Positions 8,557 through 17,418 of a DNA stretch of 64,000 nt are shown in pieces. The stretch is taken from NCBI RefSeq assembly GCF_038150125.1, contig NZ_JBBVMF010000025.1, positions 1 to 64,000 on the forward strand, written 5' to 3'. Under the pieces are notes generated by a model. The model was given only the letters and a program-made list of their open reading frames with translations. It had not been told where the DNA came from and ran no database searches. Both the position numbers and the translations under genes were made by a program. This DNA is from SW132 sp038150125. Lineage in GTDB: Bacteria; Bacteroidota; Rhodothermia; Balneolales; Balneolaceae. Positions within the stretch are counted from its first letter, which is position 1. Each line of letters opens with the position of its first letter.

Positions 8557-9421
8557 GATTCAGTTCATTTAATTGATTCATTAATCGCTTAAGTCCATCT
8601 TTCCAGCTGATTGGTTCAAGCCCCAGGTTCTCAATTTTTTGTGTATTCAGCAACGAATAGGCGGGGCGCTCTGCCTTCATCGGATAGTCTGCAGAAGTTA
8701 CGGCTTCCAAAGCCGTATTGCTTCCTGACAAGCGAATTATTTCTTGTGTTAAGTTATACCAGGTTATTGCGCCTTTTGAACTTACGTGAAAAATTCCGGT
8801 CTGATCCAACTCCACCAGCTTCATTGTTTTTTCTACTACATCGAAGCAGTAGCTGGGCGATCCAGTTTGATCATCAACTATCTGAAGTCGGTCTTTTTCC
8901 TGTGAAAGGCGCAGCATTGTTTTTATAAAGTTTTCCCCAAACTGCCCGCAAAGCCACGAAACTCGTATAATCATCCAGCGATCGGCAAATTTTTCAATGG
9001 CGATTTCTCCACCGCGCTTCGACTTTCCATACACATTGTTGGGCGACGGTGGAAACTCTTCATCGTAGCCATCCGGTAGTTTCTTCTTATCCTCAACACT
9101 CCCGGCAAATACGTAATCCGTGCTGTAATGTATCAGAAGCACCTGGTGCCGATTGCATGCGTGAGCCAGGTTTTGAACGCCAATTTCATTTACACTATAA
9201 GCCATTTCAGGATTATCCTCAGCCCCATCTACATCGGTATAAGCCGCACAGTTAATCAGCATGTCCGGTTCTTCTGTTTGTAAGACGCTGTGAACGGCTT
9301 CACGATCGGTAATGTCGAGTGCGGTAGAATCGCACGCCGAAACCTCGTGGTCTGAATCCTCTAAATAACGAACCCATTCCCGGCCAAGCTGTCCGCTTGC
9401 ACCGGTGATTAAAATCTTCAT
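8546..9421 (-). CDS. rfbD: dTDP-4-dehydrorhamnose reductase
   Basis: A 291-residue NAD(P)H-dependent reductase making dTDP-L-rhamnose, the last step of the pathway. It begins with the nucleotide-binding motif ITGASGQLGRE and carries INCAAYTDVDGAE, the HYSTDYVFAG catalytic segment and the YxxxK pair in YGKSKRGGE. The length fits RmlD. Its 3' end overlaps rfbC and its start is 3 bases from rfbA. The product would feed rhamnosyl residues into lipopolysaccharide or other surface glycans, but no glycosyltransferase is adjacent. Confidence 0.97.
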   Translation of the reverse strand: MKILITGASGQLGREWVRYLEDSDHEVSACDSTALDITDREAVHSVLQTEEPDMLINCAAYTDVDGAEDNPEMAYSVNEIGVQNLAHACNRHQVLLIHYSTDYVFAGSVEDKKKLPDGYDEEFPPSPNNVYGKSKRGGEIAIEKFADRWMIIRVSWLCGQFGENFIKTMLRLSQEKDRLQIVDDQTGSPSYCFDVVEKTMKLVELDQTGIFHVSSKGAITWYNLTQEIIRLSGSNTALEAVTSADYPMKAERPAYSLLNTQKIENLGLEPISWKDGLKRLMNQLNELNHDH

Positions 9422-9424
9422 ATA

Positions 9425-10132
9425 TCACTCCAGTTTATATGCCAGCCGGTTTGCTATTTTGTACGATTCGGGAGTTCCCGCATCCGTCCACCAGCCATCC
9501 AGGACCGAGAATCTCATTTTCCCATTGTTAATATAGTGATTGTTTACATCGGTAATTTCGAGCTCTCCCCTTCCCGATGGTTTGAGTGTTTTGATGAGAT
9601 CGAACACGGCGGCATCAAACATGTAGATGCCGGTAACCGCGTACTCCGATTTGGGGTGATCCGGTTTCTCTTCAATGCCTACAATTTTGTCGTCTTCCAG
9701 CTCCGCGACGCCAAACCGCTCGGGATCTTCAACTTTTTGTAGCATAATCTGTCCGCCGGAACCCGGATAACTTTTAAGTGCCTTCTCCAGAGAGGCTTCA
9801 AAAATGTTGTCTGCAAGAATGACGGTCATGGTGTCGCTGCCGACAAAATTTTCAGCCAGGCCGAGCGCCTGTGCGATTCCGCCGGCTTCATCCTGAACTT
9901 TATAGGTGAACCGGCATCCAAAATCTTTACCGGACCCCAGCAAATTCACCACGTCTCCCATGTGATCCGTTCCCGTTACAATTAAAATCTCTTCAATGCC
10001 TGCATCAATCAGCTTTCCAATAGGATAGTAGATCATCGGTTTATTACCCACCGGAAGCAGATGTTTATTTGTGACTTTCGTGAGCGGGAACAGGCGTGAA
10101 CCGGTTCCGCCTGCAAGTATGATACCTTTCAT
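9425..10132 (-). CDS. rfbA: Glucose-1-phosphate thymidylyltransferase, short form
   Basis: A 235-residue nucleotidyltransferase that makes dTDP-glucose from glucose-1-phosphate and dTTP. The signature GGTGSRLFPLTKVTNKHLLP at the N-terminus and the product-site segments EKPDHPKSEYAVTG and GWWTDAGTPES identify it. Classical RmlA proteins have about 290 residues. This one lacks the C-terminal helical extension that helps form the allosteric dTDP-rhamnose site in the long enzymes, so feedback control may differ (inference). It is the first gene of the rhamnose operon, with its promoter presumably in the 146-base gap upstream. Confidence 0.93.
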   Translation of the reverse strand: MKGIILAGGTGSRLFPLTKVTNKHLLPVGNKPMIYYPIGKLIDAGIEEILIVTGTDHMGDVVNLLGSGKDFGCRFTYKVQDEAGGIAQALGLAENFVGSDTMTVILADNIFEASLEKALKSYPGSGGQIMLQKVEDPERFGVAELEDDKIVGIEEKPDHPKSEYAVTGIYMFDAAVFDLIKTLKPSGRGELEITDVNNHYINNGKMRFSVLDGWWTDAGTPESYKIANRLAYKLE

Positions 10133-10221
10133 TTTTTATAAAATTGATTTAGCCATGATCATTATCAGACATTGATCAAAATATAAAAAATACACCAGAT
10201 CCTAAGGAAGTTTCTCCACAT

Positions 10222-10250
10222 ACCTACAAGGTTTCAGAAACCTTGTAGGT
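10222..10250. repeat. Perfect 13-bp-stem hairpin repeat
   Basis: ACCTACAAGGTTT and AAACCTTGTAGGT form a perfect stem around a 3-base loop between the stop of the PorD-like gene and the start of rfbA. There is no T-run on either side, so it is a poor intrinsic terminator. A degenerate copy (GCAAGGTTACGGAAACCTT) occurs at about 23961-23979. Both look like members of a small palindromic repeat family. Confidence 0.6.
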
Positions 10251-10278
10251 CCTCATTAAAGCCATTGCCTCACTGCAT

Positions 10279-11199
10279 TCAATTCTGCAGTCGTTCATAC
10301 GAAGAAGAGTGAGAGGGATCTACATCACGCAAGATATTGTACGCTTCCAGGCGGGTTTGGATATCAGCTGCCTGCAACATAGCAACAATCTCGGTGTATT
10401 TTGTGTCGAAGAAGATATCGAACAGGTAATTATTACTGGTTCGGCGTTTAGCCTCTTCCATGGTACTCAGCGCATCGATCACCTCGCTGATGGCACTTTG
10501 GGAATCAAGCGTGAACTGGTCCAGGCCATAGCGGTGATACCTGTAATAAGCTTCCCTCAACGGCTGGTAGTTGGGATTTGTGAGGTCTGATATCAAGCCG
10601 TTGCGGTTTCTCTGAGCACCGATGGAACGCCCCCAGCCTGAGGCTCCGCTGTTTCGACCGAGTTCGAAAATGTCCTGCGCCTGGCTGTAAAACCTGCTAC
10701 CGCCAAGCTCTTCAAAACTGTCGTAATCATATCCCAAAATAACATATATATAAAAGTCGATTAAGCTGGTGAGATCATCAAACTGAAGTTCATCGAACAC
10801 CAGGTTTTTATTTCTCGGGTATCCAAACGCCCAGTTGTTGTCGCTGAGCACAAGCGCAGCCGACTCCTGGATTGTATTATAAATAGGGCGCCTGACGCTA
10901 AAAACTGCCTCCGCTGTATAATTAAACTGGTCGTCCACACTGGTGAGTGCAATCTGAATCTGGCATTTAATTCGTTCAAACTCTTCAAACGTATCGTCTG
11001 TCCAGCGGTTTCTGTTGATGTAGTTTTCAAGCTCGTCCTCTAAATCAGAAACGTACTCGTAAGCCGATCCGCTGATCTGCCTTGAGTTCACGGTTACCTC
11101 ACAATTAAATTCCTGCGCCGATGACCATTCAGGCAGTAAAGCCAAAACTATCAAGCCAAAAACAAGAATAGACTTCAATTTTTGAATTTTATTCCACAT
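10279..11199 (-). CDS. DUF4835 / PorD-like exported protein
   Basis: An exported protein of about 306 residues. An upstream TTG at 11247 is possible, but the ATG at 11199 places a clean signal peptide (FGLIVLALLPEWSSAQ) at the N-terminus and is preferred. The mature part starts EFNCEVTVNSRQISGS, with CQIQIALTSV, DNNWAFGYP and LIDFYIYVILGYDYDS, which match the DUF4835 family as I recall it. That family includes PorD, linked to the type IX secretion system in Porphyromonas. Its biochemical role is unclear. It is divergent from a PorV/PorQ-like barrel gene with a 39-base gap. No other type IX gene is visible in the window. Confidence 0.78.
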   Translation of the reverse strand: MWNKIQKLKSILVFGLIVLALLPEWSSAQEFNCEVTVNSRQISGSAYEYVSDLEDELENYINRNRWTDDTFEEFERIKCQIQIALTSVDDQFNYTAEAVFSVRRPIYNTIQESAALVLSDNNWAFGYPRNKNLVFDELQFDDLTSLIDFYIYVILGYDYDSFEELGGSRFYSQAQDIFELGRNSGASGWGRSIGAQRNRNGLISDLTNPNYQPLREAYYRYHRYGLDQFTLDSQSAISEVIDALSTMEEAKRRTSNNYLFDIFFDTKYTEIVAMLQAADIQTRLEAYNILRDVDPSHSSSYERLQN

Positions 11200-11238
11200 A
11201 TTAGTTCTAAATCCAAGAGAAAATTCAGGGGAGTTGTC

Positions 11239-12051
11239 ATGATACAAAGGAATTTATTCTTTTGCGTAGTCGTGATTTCTTGTGTTTGTTTATTTGAAAT
11301 CTCATACTGCCAAACCACAATCGGTGCACGATCTATTGGCATCGGACAAACGGGAGTTGCCCTTCCCGGTCATCAATGGGCCATCTTTTCTAACAGTTCG
11401 CTTATATCAACGAATGAACGCCGCATTTCATTTTATGGCTTTCGTTACGTTGGCATCAGTGAAATTTCGGATCTCGCCGCATCGGTACAGGTTCCCGCAC
11501 AATTTGGTTCAATCGGCGCCGGATTTCACCGGTATGGGTTCGATTTGTTCAGTCAAACGCAACTAAGGCTGGGATATAAAAAACAGTTTAAACAGTTTCA
11601 TGCCGGGCTTTCTATAAACTATTCGCATGTTCAGCAGGGCGGCGGATATGGCTCAGCGGGTGCATTAGGCCTGAATTTAGGCCTTGCTGCCCAAATACTG
11701 GAGTCACTTTGGTTTGGAGCCCGAGCTACTAACATCAATCAGCCTGCATACGGACCCACCGATGAATACCTGTCCAGAGACCTGGCCATTGGGCTGAGCT
11801 ACTTTCCATCTCCTCGTGTAATGATCACAGTAGATGCCGTTAAAGATGTTCGGTTTCCAATGTCACTTCGGGCCGGTGCTGAAGTTGAGTTGATAAGCGG
11901 ATTTCGAACAAGAGCGGGCATCACAACTCATCCGGAAACGTACGGCGGCGGTTTGGGATATGATACGGACCTATGGCAAATCAATATCGGGTTTCAGCAG
12001 CATATACCGCTTGGCCTTAGCCCCGCTATTGATATTGGTGTTTCATTTTAA
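11239..12051 (+). CDS. Outer-membrane beta-barrel protein, PorV/PorQ-like (tentative)
   Basis: About 270 residues from the ATG at 11239, chosen over an in-frame ATG at 11182 because GGGGAG lies just upstream and a signal peptide (LFFCVVVISCVCLFEISYC) then begins the protein. The mature sequence starts with the ARSIGIGQTGVALPG type of segment seen in PorV/PorQ/UPF0164 barrels. It continues as alternating aromatic/polar strands and ends with a terminal phenylalanine (DIGVSF), as many outer-membrane barrels do. It is followed 11 bases later by the HhH barrel gene, so the two are likely co-expressed. Family placement is moderate; function unknown. Confidence 0.6.
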   Translation: MIQRNLFFCVVVISCVCLFEISYCQTTIGARSIGIGQTGVALPGHQWAIFSNSSLISTNERRISFYGFRYVGISEISDLAASVQVPAQFGSIGAGFHRYGFDLFSQTQLRLGYKKQFKQFHAGLSINYSHVQQGGGYGSAGALGLNLGLAAQILESLWFGARATNINQPAYGPTDEYLSRDLAIGLSYFPSPRVMITVDAVKDVRFPMSLRAGAEVELISGFRTRAGITTHPETYGGGLGYDTDLWQINIGFQQHIPLGLSPAIDIGVSF

Positions 12052-12062
12052 CGAGAGAGGCG

Positions 12063-14171
12063 ATGGAAATTCAAAAAATATCAGGCAATGCTCAGGGCGG
12101 TATCGTTTCATGCAAATGGTATAATAAAATAGGTTTAACTCTGATAATCCTATTCTGTTTTTTCAGGCCGGTGTGGAGTCAAACAACTGAATCGTCACGC
12201 GAAAGAATTGAGGAGATCATTGAACGGGTTGTCGCTGAATTGGACCCGGAAGATTCAGAACAGCGGATTCTGGAGATAATTGAACGCCTTGAAGAACTTG
12301 CGGCAAACCCGGTAAACATTAACCGTGCCGGAATTGATGAGCTCTCAGGCGTGCCCGGGCTGAATCTTCAGCTTGCACAATCCATTATTCAGTACAGAAA
12401 ATCCATCAAACCGTTTGAGCATATAGAAGAACTGCTCGACGTTGATGGAATTGGCGGTGTGACACTCGATAATCTATTGCCGTTTGTGACCATTGGCAGA
12501 TCTTTTGAATTGGGTAAGGATTTGTACCTGAATCCCAACTACTGGACCTATAACAGTTCGTTTGAGAATCTTACGCGATACCAGCGGGTGGTGAATGCCC
12601 AAGAAGGATATAGCCGCCCAGATACACTTGGCGGATATCTTGGCAGTCCAGTAAAATACAACCACCGGTTTCGCTATAGAAGTGATCGCCTGTCGGTGAA
12701 TCTCACGCAGGACAAAGATCCCGGTGAACCGCTAAGCGGGCCAACCGGTTTCGATTTCACCTCCTGGCACGCAGCTATTCAGAATGCAGGCAGATTGAAA
12801 AACTTAATTATTGGGGATTTCAGGGTTTCCTACGGCCAGGGACTCACATTATGGAACGGCGGGGCGTTCGGGAAAAGCAGCCAGGTGATAGGCTCGGCCG
12901 TTAAGAATGATCCCGGAATACGCCCCTATACATCTTACCAGGAGACGAACGGCTTCAGGGGCGTTGCGGCAACATATGGCGAACAACTCCAGGTGAGCGG
13001 CTTCTACTCTAAACGAAAACGCACCGCAAGTGACGCGTCAGCCGGACGCGTTCGGTCACCTACCGCCTCCGGCCTGCACCGGACACTCTCCGAAAATGAT
13101 CGCAGGCTGAATTTACAACAGGAAACGTTTGGCGGCCGGATTCGCTACCAGTTTCGTCACGGAATTATCGGAGCCAGCGGCTATCATCAGCAGTACGATC
13201 GCAAGATTGAAAAAGGTACCCAGCCGTACCAGCTCTATGGATTTGAAGGAGACCGGTTTTCAGTAGCCGGTACCGACTATCGTTTAACAGCTGGTCCGGC
13301 AATGATATTCGGAGAGCTCGCATGGTCATCTAATAACAGCCTTGGATTTATTACCGGGTCCGAGGTAAATCTGCCATCGGGTACAGATCTTGCTGTCGCT
13401 TACCGCAATTACGAGAAGGATTTTCAATCAGCATCCGGTTCGGGATTCGGAGAGCAGTCTAACCCGCAGAATGAGGAGGGATTTTTTACAGGTATCCGTC
13501 AGCGTTTCGGTGAAATTTTAGAATTCAACGCCTACATCGATTTTTTTCACACACATGTAGCTCGTTTTCGCAATACCCGGCCCACATCGGGCTTCGACTG
13601 GCTGGCCCGGCTTCAGTTTGAACCTCTCGACAACCTCTCATTTTATGGTCAGCTGCGATCAAAAACCTGGGAACAGCAAATGGACGCATCAGACTCGTTT
13701 GGCCGCGAAACGATTACCATGGGAACCGAAACGCGGTCCAATGCCCGCCTTCATATAGAATACCAGGCGCTCGACGTTCTCCGCCTGCGTACCCGGTTTG
13801 ATGTTGTCAGATGGAGCGCCACGTCCTCTCCCTCCTCTTTCGGATATCTTGTGTACCAGGATGTTCGACTCACGCCCACATCAACCCTTACCATCGATGC
13901 GAGAATTACATTGTTTGAAACAGATGATTTCAATTCGCGTGTCTTTCAGTTTGAGAATGACCTGCTCTATGTGATGTCAAACGCCATGCTGTTCGACCAG
14001 GGCCAGCGAACGTACATCGTGATTCGGTATCAGCCCGCGGACTTCCTGGTCTTAAGAATGAAAGCATCCACGACCCTTTATGAGAACAAACAATTTATTG
14101 GCAGCGGCCTTAATATGATTGAGGGAAGCAGAAGGTCTGATATAGGATTGCAAATTCAGCTTAAAATTTGA
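12063..14171 (+). CDS. Helix-hairpin-helix plus beta-barrel exported protein
   Basis: A 702-residue exported protein. A hydrophobic segment (LTLIILFCFFRPVWSQ, about residues 26-41) acts as signal peptide. Residues about 80-143 form tandem ComEA-like helix-hairpin-helix units (NPVNINRAGIDELSGVPGL, then LLDVDGIGGVTLDNLLPF). The remaining 550 residues are a long series of amphipathic strands typical of an outer-membrane barrel. ComEA HhH domains bind DNA, so a surface DNA-binding role is conceivable, but many Bacteroidota proteins of this architecture have no known function. It is likely in an operon with the preceding barrel gene. A GAGAGG motif lies just before the ATG. Confidence 0.72.
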   Translation: MEIQKISGNAQGGIVSCKWYNKIGLTLIILFCFFRPVWSQTTESSRERIEEIIERVVAELDPEDSEQRILEIIERLEELAANPVNINRAGIDELSGVPGLNLQLAQSIIQYRKSIKPFEHIEELLDVDGIGGVTLDNLLPFVTIGRSFELGKDLYLNPNYWTYNSSFENLTRYQRVVNAQEGYSRPDTLGGYLGSPVKYNHRFRYRSDRLSVNLTQDKDPGEPLSGPTGFDFTSWHAAIQNAGRLKNLIIGDFRVSYGQGLTLWNGGAFGKSSQVIGSAVKNDPGIRPYTSYQETNGFRGVAATYGEQLQVSGFYSKRKRTASDASAGRVRSPTASGLHRTLSENDRRLNLQQETFGGRIRYQFRHGIIGASGYHQQYDRKIEKGTQPYQLYGFEGDRFSVAGTDYRLTAGPAMIFGELAWSSNNSLGFITGSEVNLPSGTDLAVAYRNYEKDFQSASGSGFGEQSNPQNEEGFFTGIRQRFGEILEFNAYIDFFHTHVARFRNTRPTSGFDWLARLQFEPLDNLSFYGQLRSKTWEQQMDASDSFGRETITMGTETRSNARLHIEYQALDVLRLRTRFDVVRWSATSSPSSFGYLVYQDVRLTPTSTLTIDARITLFETDDFNSRVFQFENDLLYVMSNAMLFDQGQRTYIVIRYQPADFLVLRMKASTTLYENKQFIGSGLNMIEGSRRSDIGLQIQLKI

Positions 14172-14235
14172 TTTACCTGAAGTGGATGAGTGAGGCTTGA
14201 GTACCGGCTCATTACTCGTCAAACGAGGCACCATC

Positions 14236-14269
14236 TTCGGCTGTCGATTGTTGTTGATCGACTGCCGAA
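14236..14269. terminator. Hairpin between convergent genes
   Basis: TTCGGCTGTCGAT pairs with ATCGACTGCCGAA (one mismatch) across an 8-base loop in the 249-base gap between the convergent HhH-barrel and small-barrel genes. No strong T-run follows, so termination is plausible but unproven. The rest of the gap (14172-14420) shows no convincing gene. Confidence 0.45.
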
Positions 14270-14420
14270 TTGCAAAGGTTTCAAAGCCTTCCTCAACGAA
14301 TATCTAAACTTGGCTTACGGTCATAATTACTCGTCAGTCGAAAAATGCCACAAAGTGACCCCTTCCGAACAATCGTCAAGGCGAGAAAACTGAAGTGTAA
14401 AGAACATCAACCCGTGCTTT

Positions 14421-15071
14421 CTAAAAATTATATTTTAACCCCGCTCCAAACCCTATACCGGCACCGTAAAATGAGTGGTCTGTTCCGTATCTCTTAACGT
14501 TTGATGGCTCTCCACTCGAACTGATTTCGGTTACCACCTCTTCGTATTCAACGATACTATACATTAACCTGTAATCTGTCCGGAAGAAAATCGAGACGGG
14601 ATCTGAAATGCTTATTTCTGCCGTCAACTGTGGAGTAAAGGATGTGTGCTGATCGTCATCACACTTATTGTCGTCCACGTCAAATACCGCGCGAAACATC
14701 GATTTCATGAACGATTTACACTTTCTGTCCTTAAGCTTAAAGGCGTCGAAACTAATACCGGGTTTCAGTACTACATCATCTGCAATTGATATCACGTAGG
14801 CTGCCGAAAGCCCAAAAGAGTAGGCTACAAATTCATCGTATCCCCTGGTGTGATGGAGGCTGTACTCGATATTTGTGTAATTGTTTTCGAAAAATGAAAA
14901 CCTGATTGTATAGGATCTGCTCTCGTTAAACGTTCGGTTATCGATACGGAAATTGCGTAGCTGATCTCTCTCAAAACTTAAACCAAACCGGGATTTCTCC
15001 TGAGCGTGTGCCATACAGGTTATTGTTAACAACAATAAAAGAAAAGTAAAAACAAAGTTTTTTTGCATCAC
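14421..15071 (-). CDS. Small outer-membrane beta-barrel protein, unknown function
   Basis: A 216-residue exported protein with a clear signal peptide (LLLLLTITCMAHAQ) and a mature part of alternating strands ending in GAGLKYNF, with a terminal phenylalanine typical of barrels inserted by the BAM machinery. A charged, cysteine-containing extracellular-type loop (KDRKCKSF, DDNKCDDDQ) lies around residues 115-145. I do not recognise a specific family. It stands alone between the convergent HhH barrel and the serine hydrolase gene upstream. Confidence 0.65.
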   Translation of the reverse strand: MMQKNFVFTFLLLLLTITCMAHAQEKSRFGLSFERDQLRNFRIDNRTFNESRSYTIRFSFFENNYTNIEYSLHHTRGYDEFVAYSFGLSAAYVISIADDVVLKPGISFDAFKLKDRKCKSFMKSMFRAVFDVDDNKCDDDQHTSFTPQLTAEISISDPVSIFFRTDYRLMYSIVEYEEVVTEISSSGEPSNVKRYGTDHSFYGAGIGFGAGLKYNF

Positions 15072-15165
15072 CAGAAAGCGTTAACTCCATTGACTACTAA
15101 CACTTAAAAAGATGTAAATTAGCGTGATATTTATCAACGGTTAAATTAAAGATTCACTTCAATCA

Positions 15166-16269
15166 TCAGGCCGGCTTATACAAGGTGTATAAACCGGGCA
15201 CTATTGCGCTATCAATCACTCGAAACAATTCCCGGCGGTAACTGCGAGTTCCCGAGGCGCCATTCCGTGTTGTCACTGCGATGATCGCCTCAATTTCGGG
15301 AATTATTAGGATGTATTGTCCGCCATTGCCATATGCATACACTGTTTCCAGGCCGGCTGATTCCCGTCTGAACCACAGGTATCCATAGTTTATCACGCCG
15401 GGCCGCCGGCCGGTCACCGGTTTTACCGACTCTACAACCCATTCCGGCGATACAAGCTGCTCGCCATTATAAATGCCCATATTCATCATCAGCTCCCCGA
15501 TTTTGACCATATCCCGCGGTCTGAGCGCCATGTTATTCCCGCCCATGTAGTATCCCTGCGGGTCGCGATCCCAGCCGCCGAGCCGGATATCCATCGGGTT
15601 GAACAGGTATCGGTTGGCAAAGGCACGGGTCGACATCCCTGAAGCCCGGGTGAGAATGACAGAGAGCAGATGCGTATTACCGGTGCTGTAATCCCGATCG
15701 ATTCCAGGATGGCCGGACATGGGCCGACTAAGCTTGTACTCGATCCAGTTATCGCTGATTACCCAGCGCCCGTATCTGCTCCGGCTGGTTGATGTCAGGC
15801 CGCTTCGCATGGTGAGAAGATCACCAATGGTAATCGCCTCTTTCAGCGAATCGGGATTGCTCTTGAAATACTTAGGAAAAAATTCGCCGATCGGCTGATC
15901 AACACCTTTGAGATACCCCTTATCAATGGCTATACCCACAAGAATAGACAAAATACTTTTTGATGCAGACTTGATATTATGCGTTCTGCCAGCATTCATT
16001 CGACCGAAATACTCTTCTGTAACCAGGTCACCTTTTTGAGCGATGACGATGCTGCTGATGGGACCAATCTCATCAAGCGAAGCCGTTACGGAGAGCAGAG
16101 AATCGCGGTTAACAGCCGGAGACATCGATTGCAATACTCTAAATCGATTATCATTTTCAGCAGATTCTACCTTATCCGGTGTGTCATCGGACGAATCCAA
16201 AAACACCGCCCAGCCAACACCAAGCAGTATGCCTGCGGTCACCGATAGAATCCAAAGTTTCATAGTCAT
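15166..16269 (-). CDS. Serine hydrolase, class C beta-lactamase family
   Basis: About 367 residues from the ATG at 16269; a further upstream in-frame ATG at 16317 would add 16 residues before the signal/anchor segment LWILSVTAGILLGVGWAVFL, so the later start is preferred. The nucleophile motif is SASK and the second motif is YSTGNT, with a late small-residue-rich GNGGQYILIIP block in place of KTG. This is the beta-lactamase/transpeptidase-like fold used by esterases, DD-peptidases and lactamases. It is exported or membrane-anchored. Substrate cannot be assigned; true AmpC beta-lactamase activity should not be assumed. Confidence 0.85.
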   Translation of the reverse strand: MTMKLWILSVTAGILLGVGWAVFLDSSDDTPDKVESAENDNRFRVLQSMSPAVNRDSLLSVTASLDEIGPISSIVIAQKGDLVTEEYFGRMNAGRTHNIKSASKSILSILVGIAIDKGYLKGVDQPIGEFFPKYFKSNPDSLKEAITIGDLLTMRSGLTSTSRSRYGRWVISDNWIEYKLSRPMSGHPGIDRDYSTGNTHLLSVILTRASGMSTRAFANRYLFNPMDIRLGGWDRDPQGYYMGGNNMALRPRDMVKIGELMMNMGIYNGEQLVSPEWVVESVKPVTGRRPGVINYGYLWFRRESAGLETVYAYGNGGQYILIIPEIEAIIAVTTRNGASGTRSYRRELFRVIDSAIVPGLYTLYKPA

Positions 16270-16478
16270 GACTCGTTTATTTTTCGTCCTGATCCCACTC
16301 AAGAGCATCATGAGCACAAATCAAATAAACCAACATTTTTTAGTTGTGATCCTCTTACACTACGTAATTATTAATTTGATTTTCCAGGCAAACATTCAAC
16401 TCTTGGAATATTTTTCTCTTTAAAGATCAGTCTTTATCGGTTTGATGCACTCTTACATTAACTATTTGAAGTCTTTCA

Positions 16479-17354
16479 TCAATCCAGAACGACTTCTGAT
16501 ACAACCGGAAGGTGATCTGACGGAAAACGCCCGTCATATCGATCAGCTGCGATGCGGTGTGACAAAACGCCAACCTCATCACTCACGAAGATATAATCAA
16601 TTCTTGACTCTTCTGGCCGAAGCGTTTCCCAATCGCTGAAAGATGCCGTCGGGCCTGAATGGCCGCTTTCCGACTCATACCTTGCATCGCTGAGCCGTTT
16701 CGATTCTGTCAGAACAGAATACGCTTCTGAGCTTTCGGGAATGTTAAAATCGCCGGTTACGATCACCGGGAGGTTCTCCTCAAGGTCATCCACAAACTGA
16801 GTGATCAATTTAGCGCTTTCTACCCGTGCCACTTCACCAACATGATCGAAATGTGTGTTAATAACATAAAATTCCTGATCGTTCATACGATCCCTGAACT
16901 TTGCCCAGGTTGCTACGCGTGTAATTGCTGCATCCCACGATTTGCTCCCCGGCCGGTGCGGGGTTTCTGATAGCCAAAACGTATTTGTTACAATAAGTTC
17001 AACGCGTTCAGTCTTATAAAAAATGGGCGAGAACTCACCGGTATTTTTTCCGTCATCGCGGCCAACGCCTACCCACGAATAGCCTGGCATGCGAGCCTGT
17101 AAATCATCCAGCTGACCTTTCAAAGCTTCCTGAACCCCGATAACATCGGCATCATACACTGAATTCATCATATCAGTCACATGGTTTTTCCTGTTGGGCC
17201 ATGCGTTTTCACCGTCATCCGGGTTGTTATACCGGATATTATAGGACATGACGGTCATCGCATTTTGATTCTGATTCATCGTGTTATTGGTTTGATGAGC
17301 CACTACCGTAACTATTGAACTTGCAAACGTTAATAAGATTAGAACAGCTTTCAT
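16479..17354 (-). CDS. Secreted endonuclease/exonuclease/phosphatase-family hydrolase
   Basis: A 291-residue protein with a signal peptide (LILLTFASSIVTVVAHQ) and an EEP fold: VMSYNIRYNNPDDGENAW at the start, GVQEAL with the metal-binding glutamate, NTHFDHVG, the GDFNIP motif and the C-terminal SDHLPVV. The family includes nucleases, sphingomyelinases and inositol phosphatases. The RYNNPDDG.. NRK arrangement is common in Bacteroidota and related bacteria next to carbohydrate-related genes. It lies 64 bases downstream of the dehydrogenase/HEAT/cytochrome gene on the same strand and may be its operon partner. Substrate unknown. Confidence 0.88.
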   Translation of the reverse strand: MKAVLILLTFASSIVTVVAHQTNNTMNQNQNAMTVMSYNIRYNNPDDGENAWPNRKNHVTDMMNSVYDADVIGVQEALKGQLDDLQARMPGYSWVGVGRDDGKNTGEFSPIFYKTERVELIVTNTFWLSETPHRPGSKSWDAAITRVATWAKFRDRMNDQEFYVINTHFDHVGEVARVESAKLITQFVDDLEENLPVIVTGDFNIPESSEAYSVLTESKRLSDARYESESGHSGPTASFSDWETLRPEESRIDYIFVSDEVGVLSHRIAADRYDGRFPSDHLPVVSEVVLD

Positions 17355-17418
17355 AAAGTGTAAGTTTGATGGTTATCATGGCCCGGCGATAAATATTTCT
17401 TCGTAACGCAATTTATCT

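Noticed and set aside
15166..16269. AmpC-type antibiotic resistance gene
   Set aside because: The SxxK and YxxxN-like motifs are present, but a clear KTG motif and AmpC-specific segments are not. A general serine hydrolase is the safer call.
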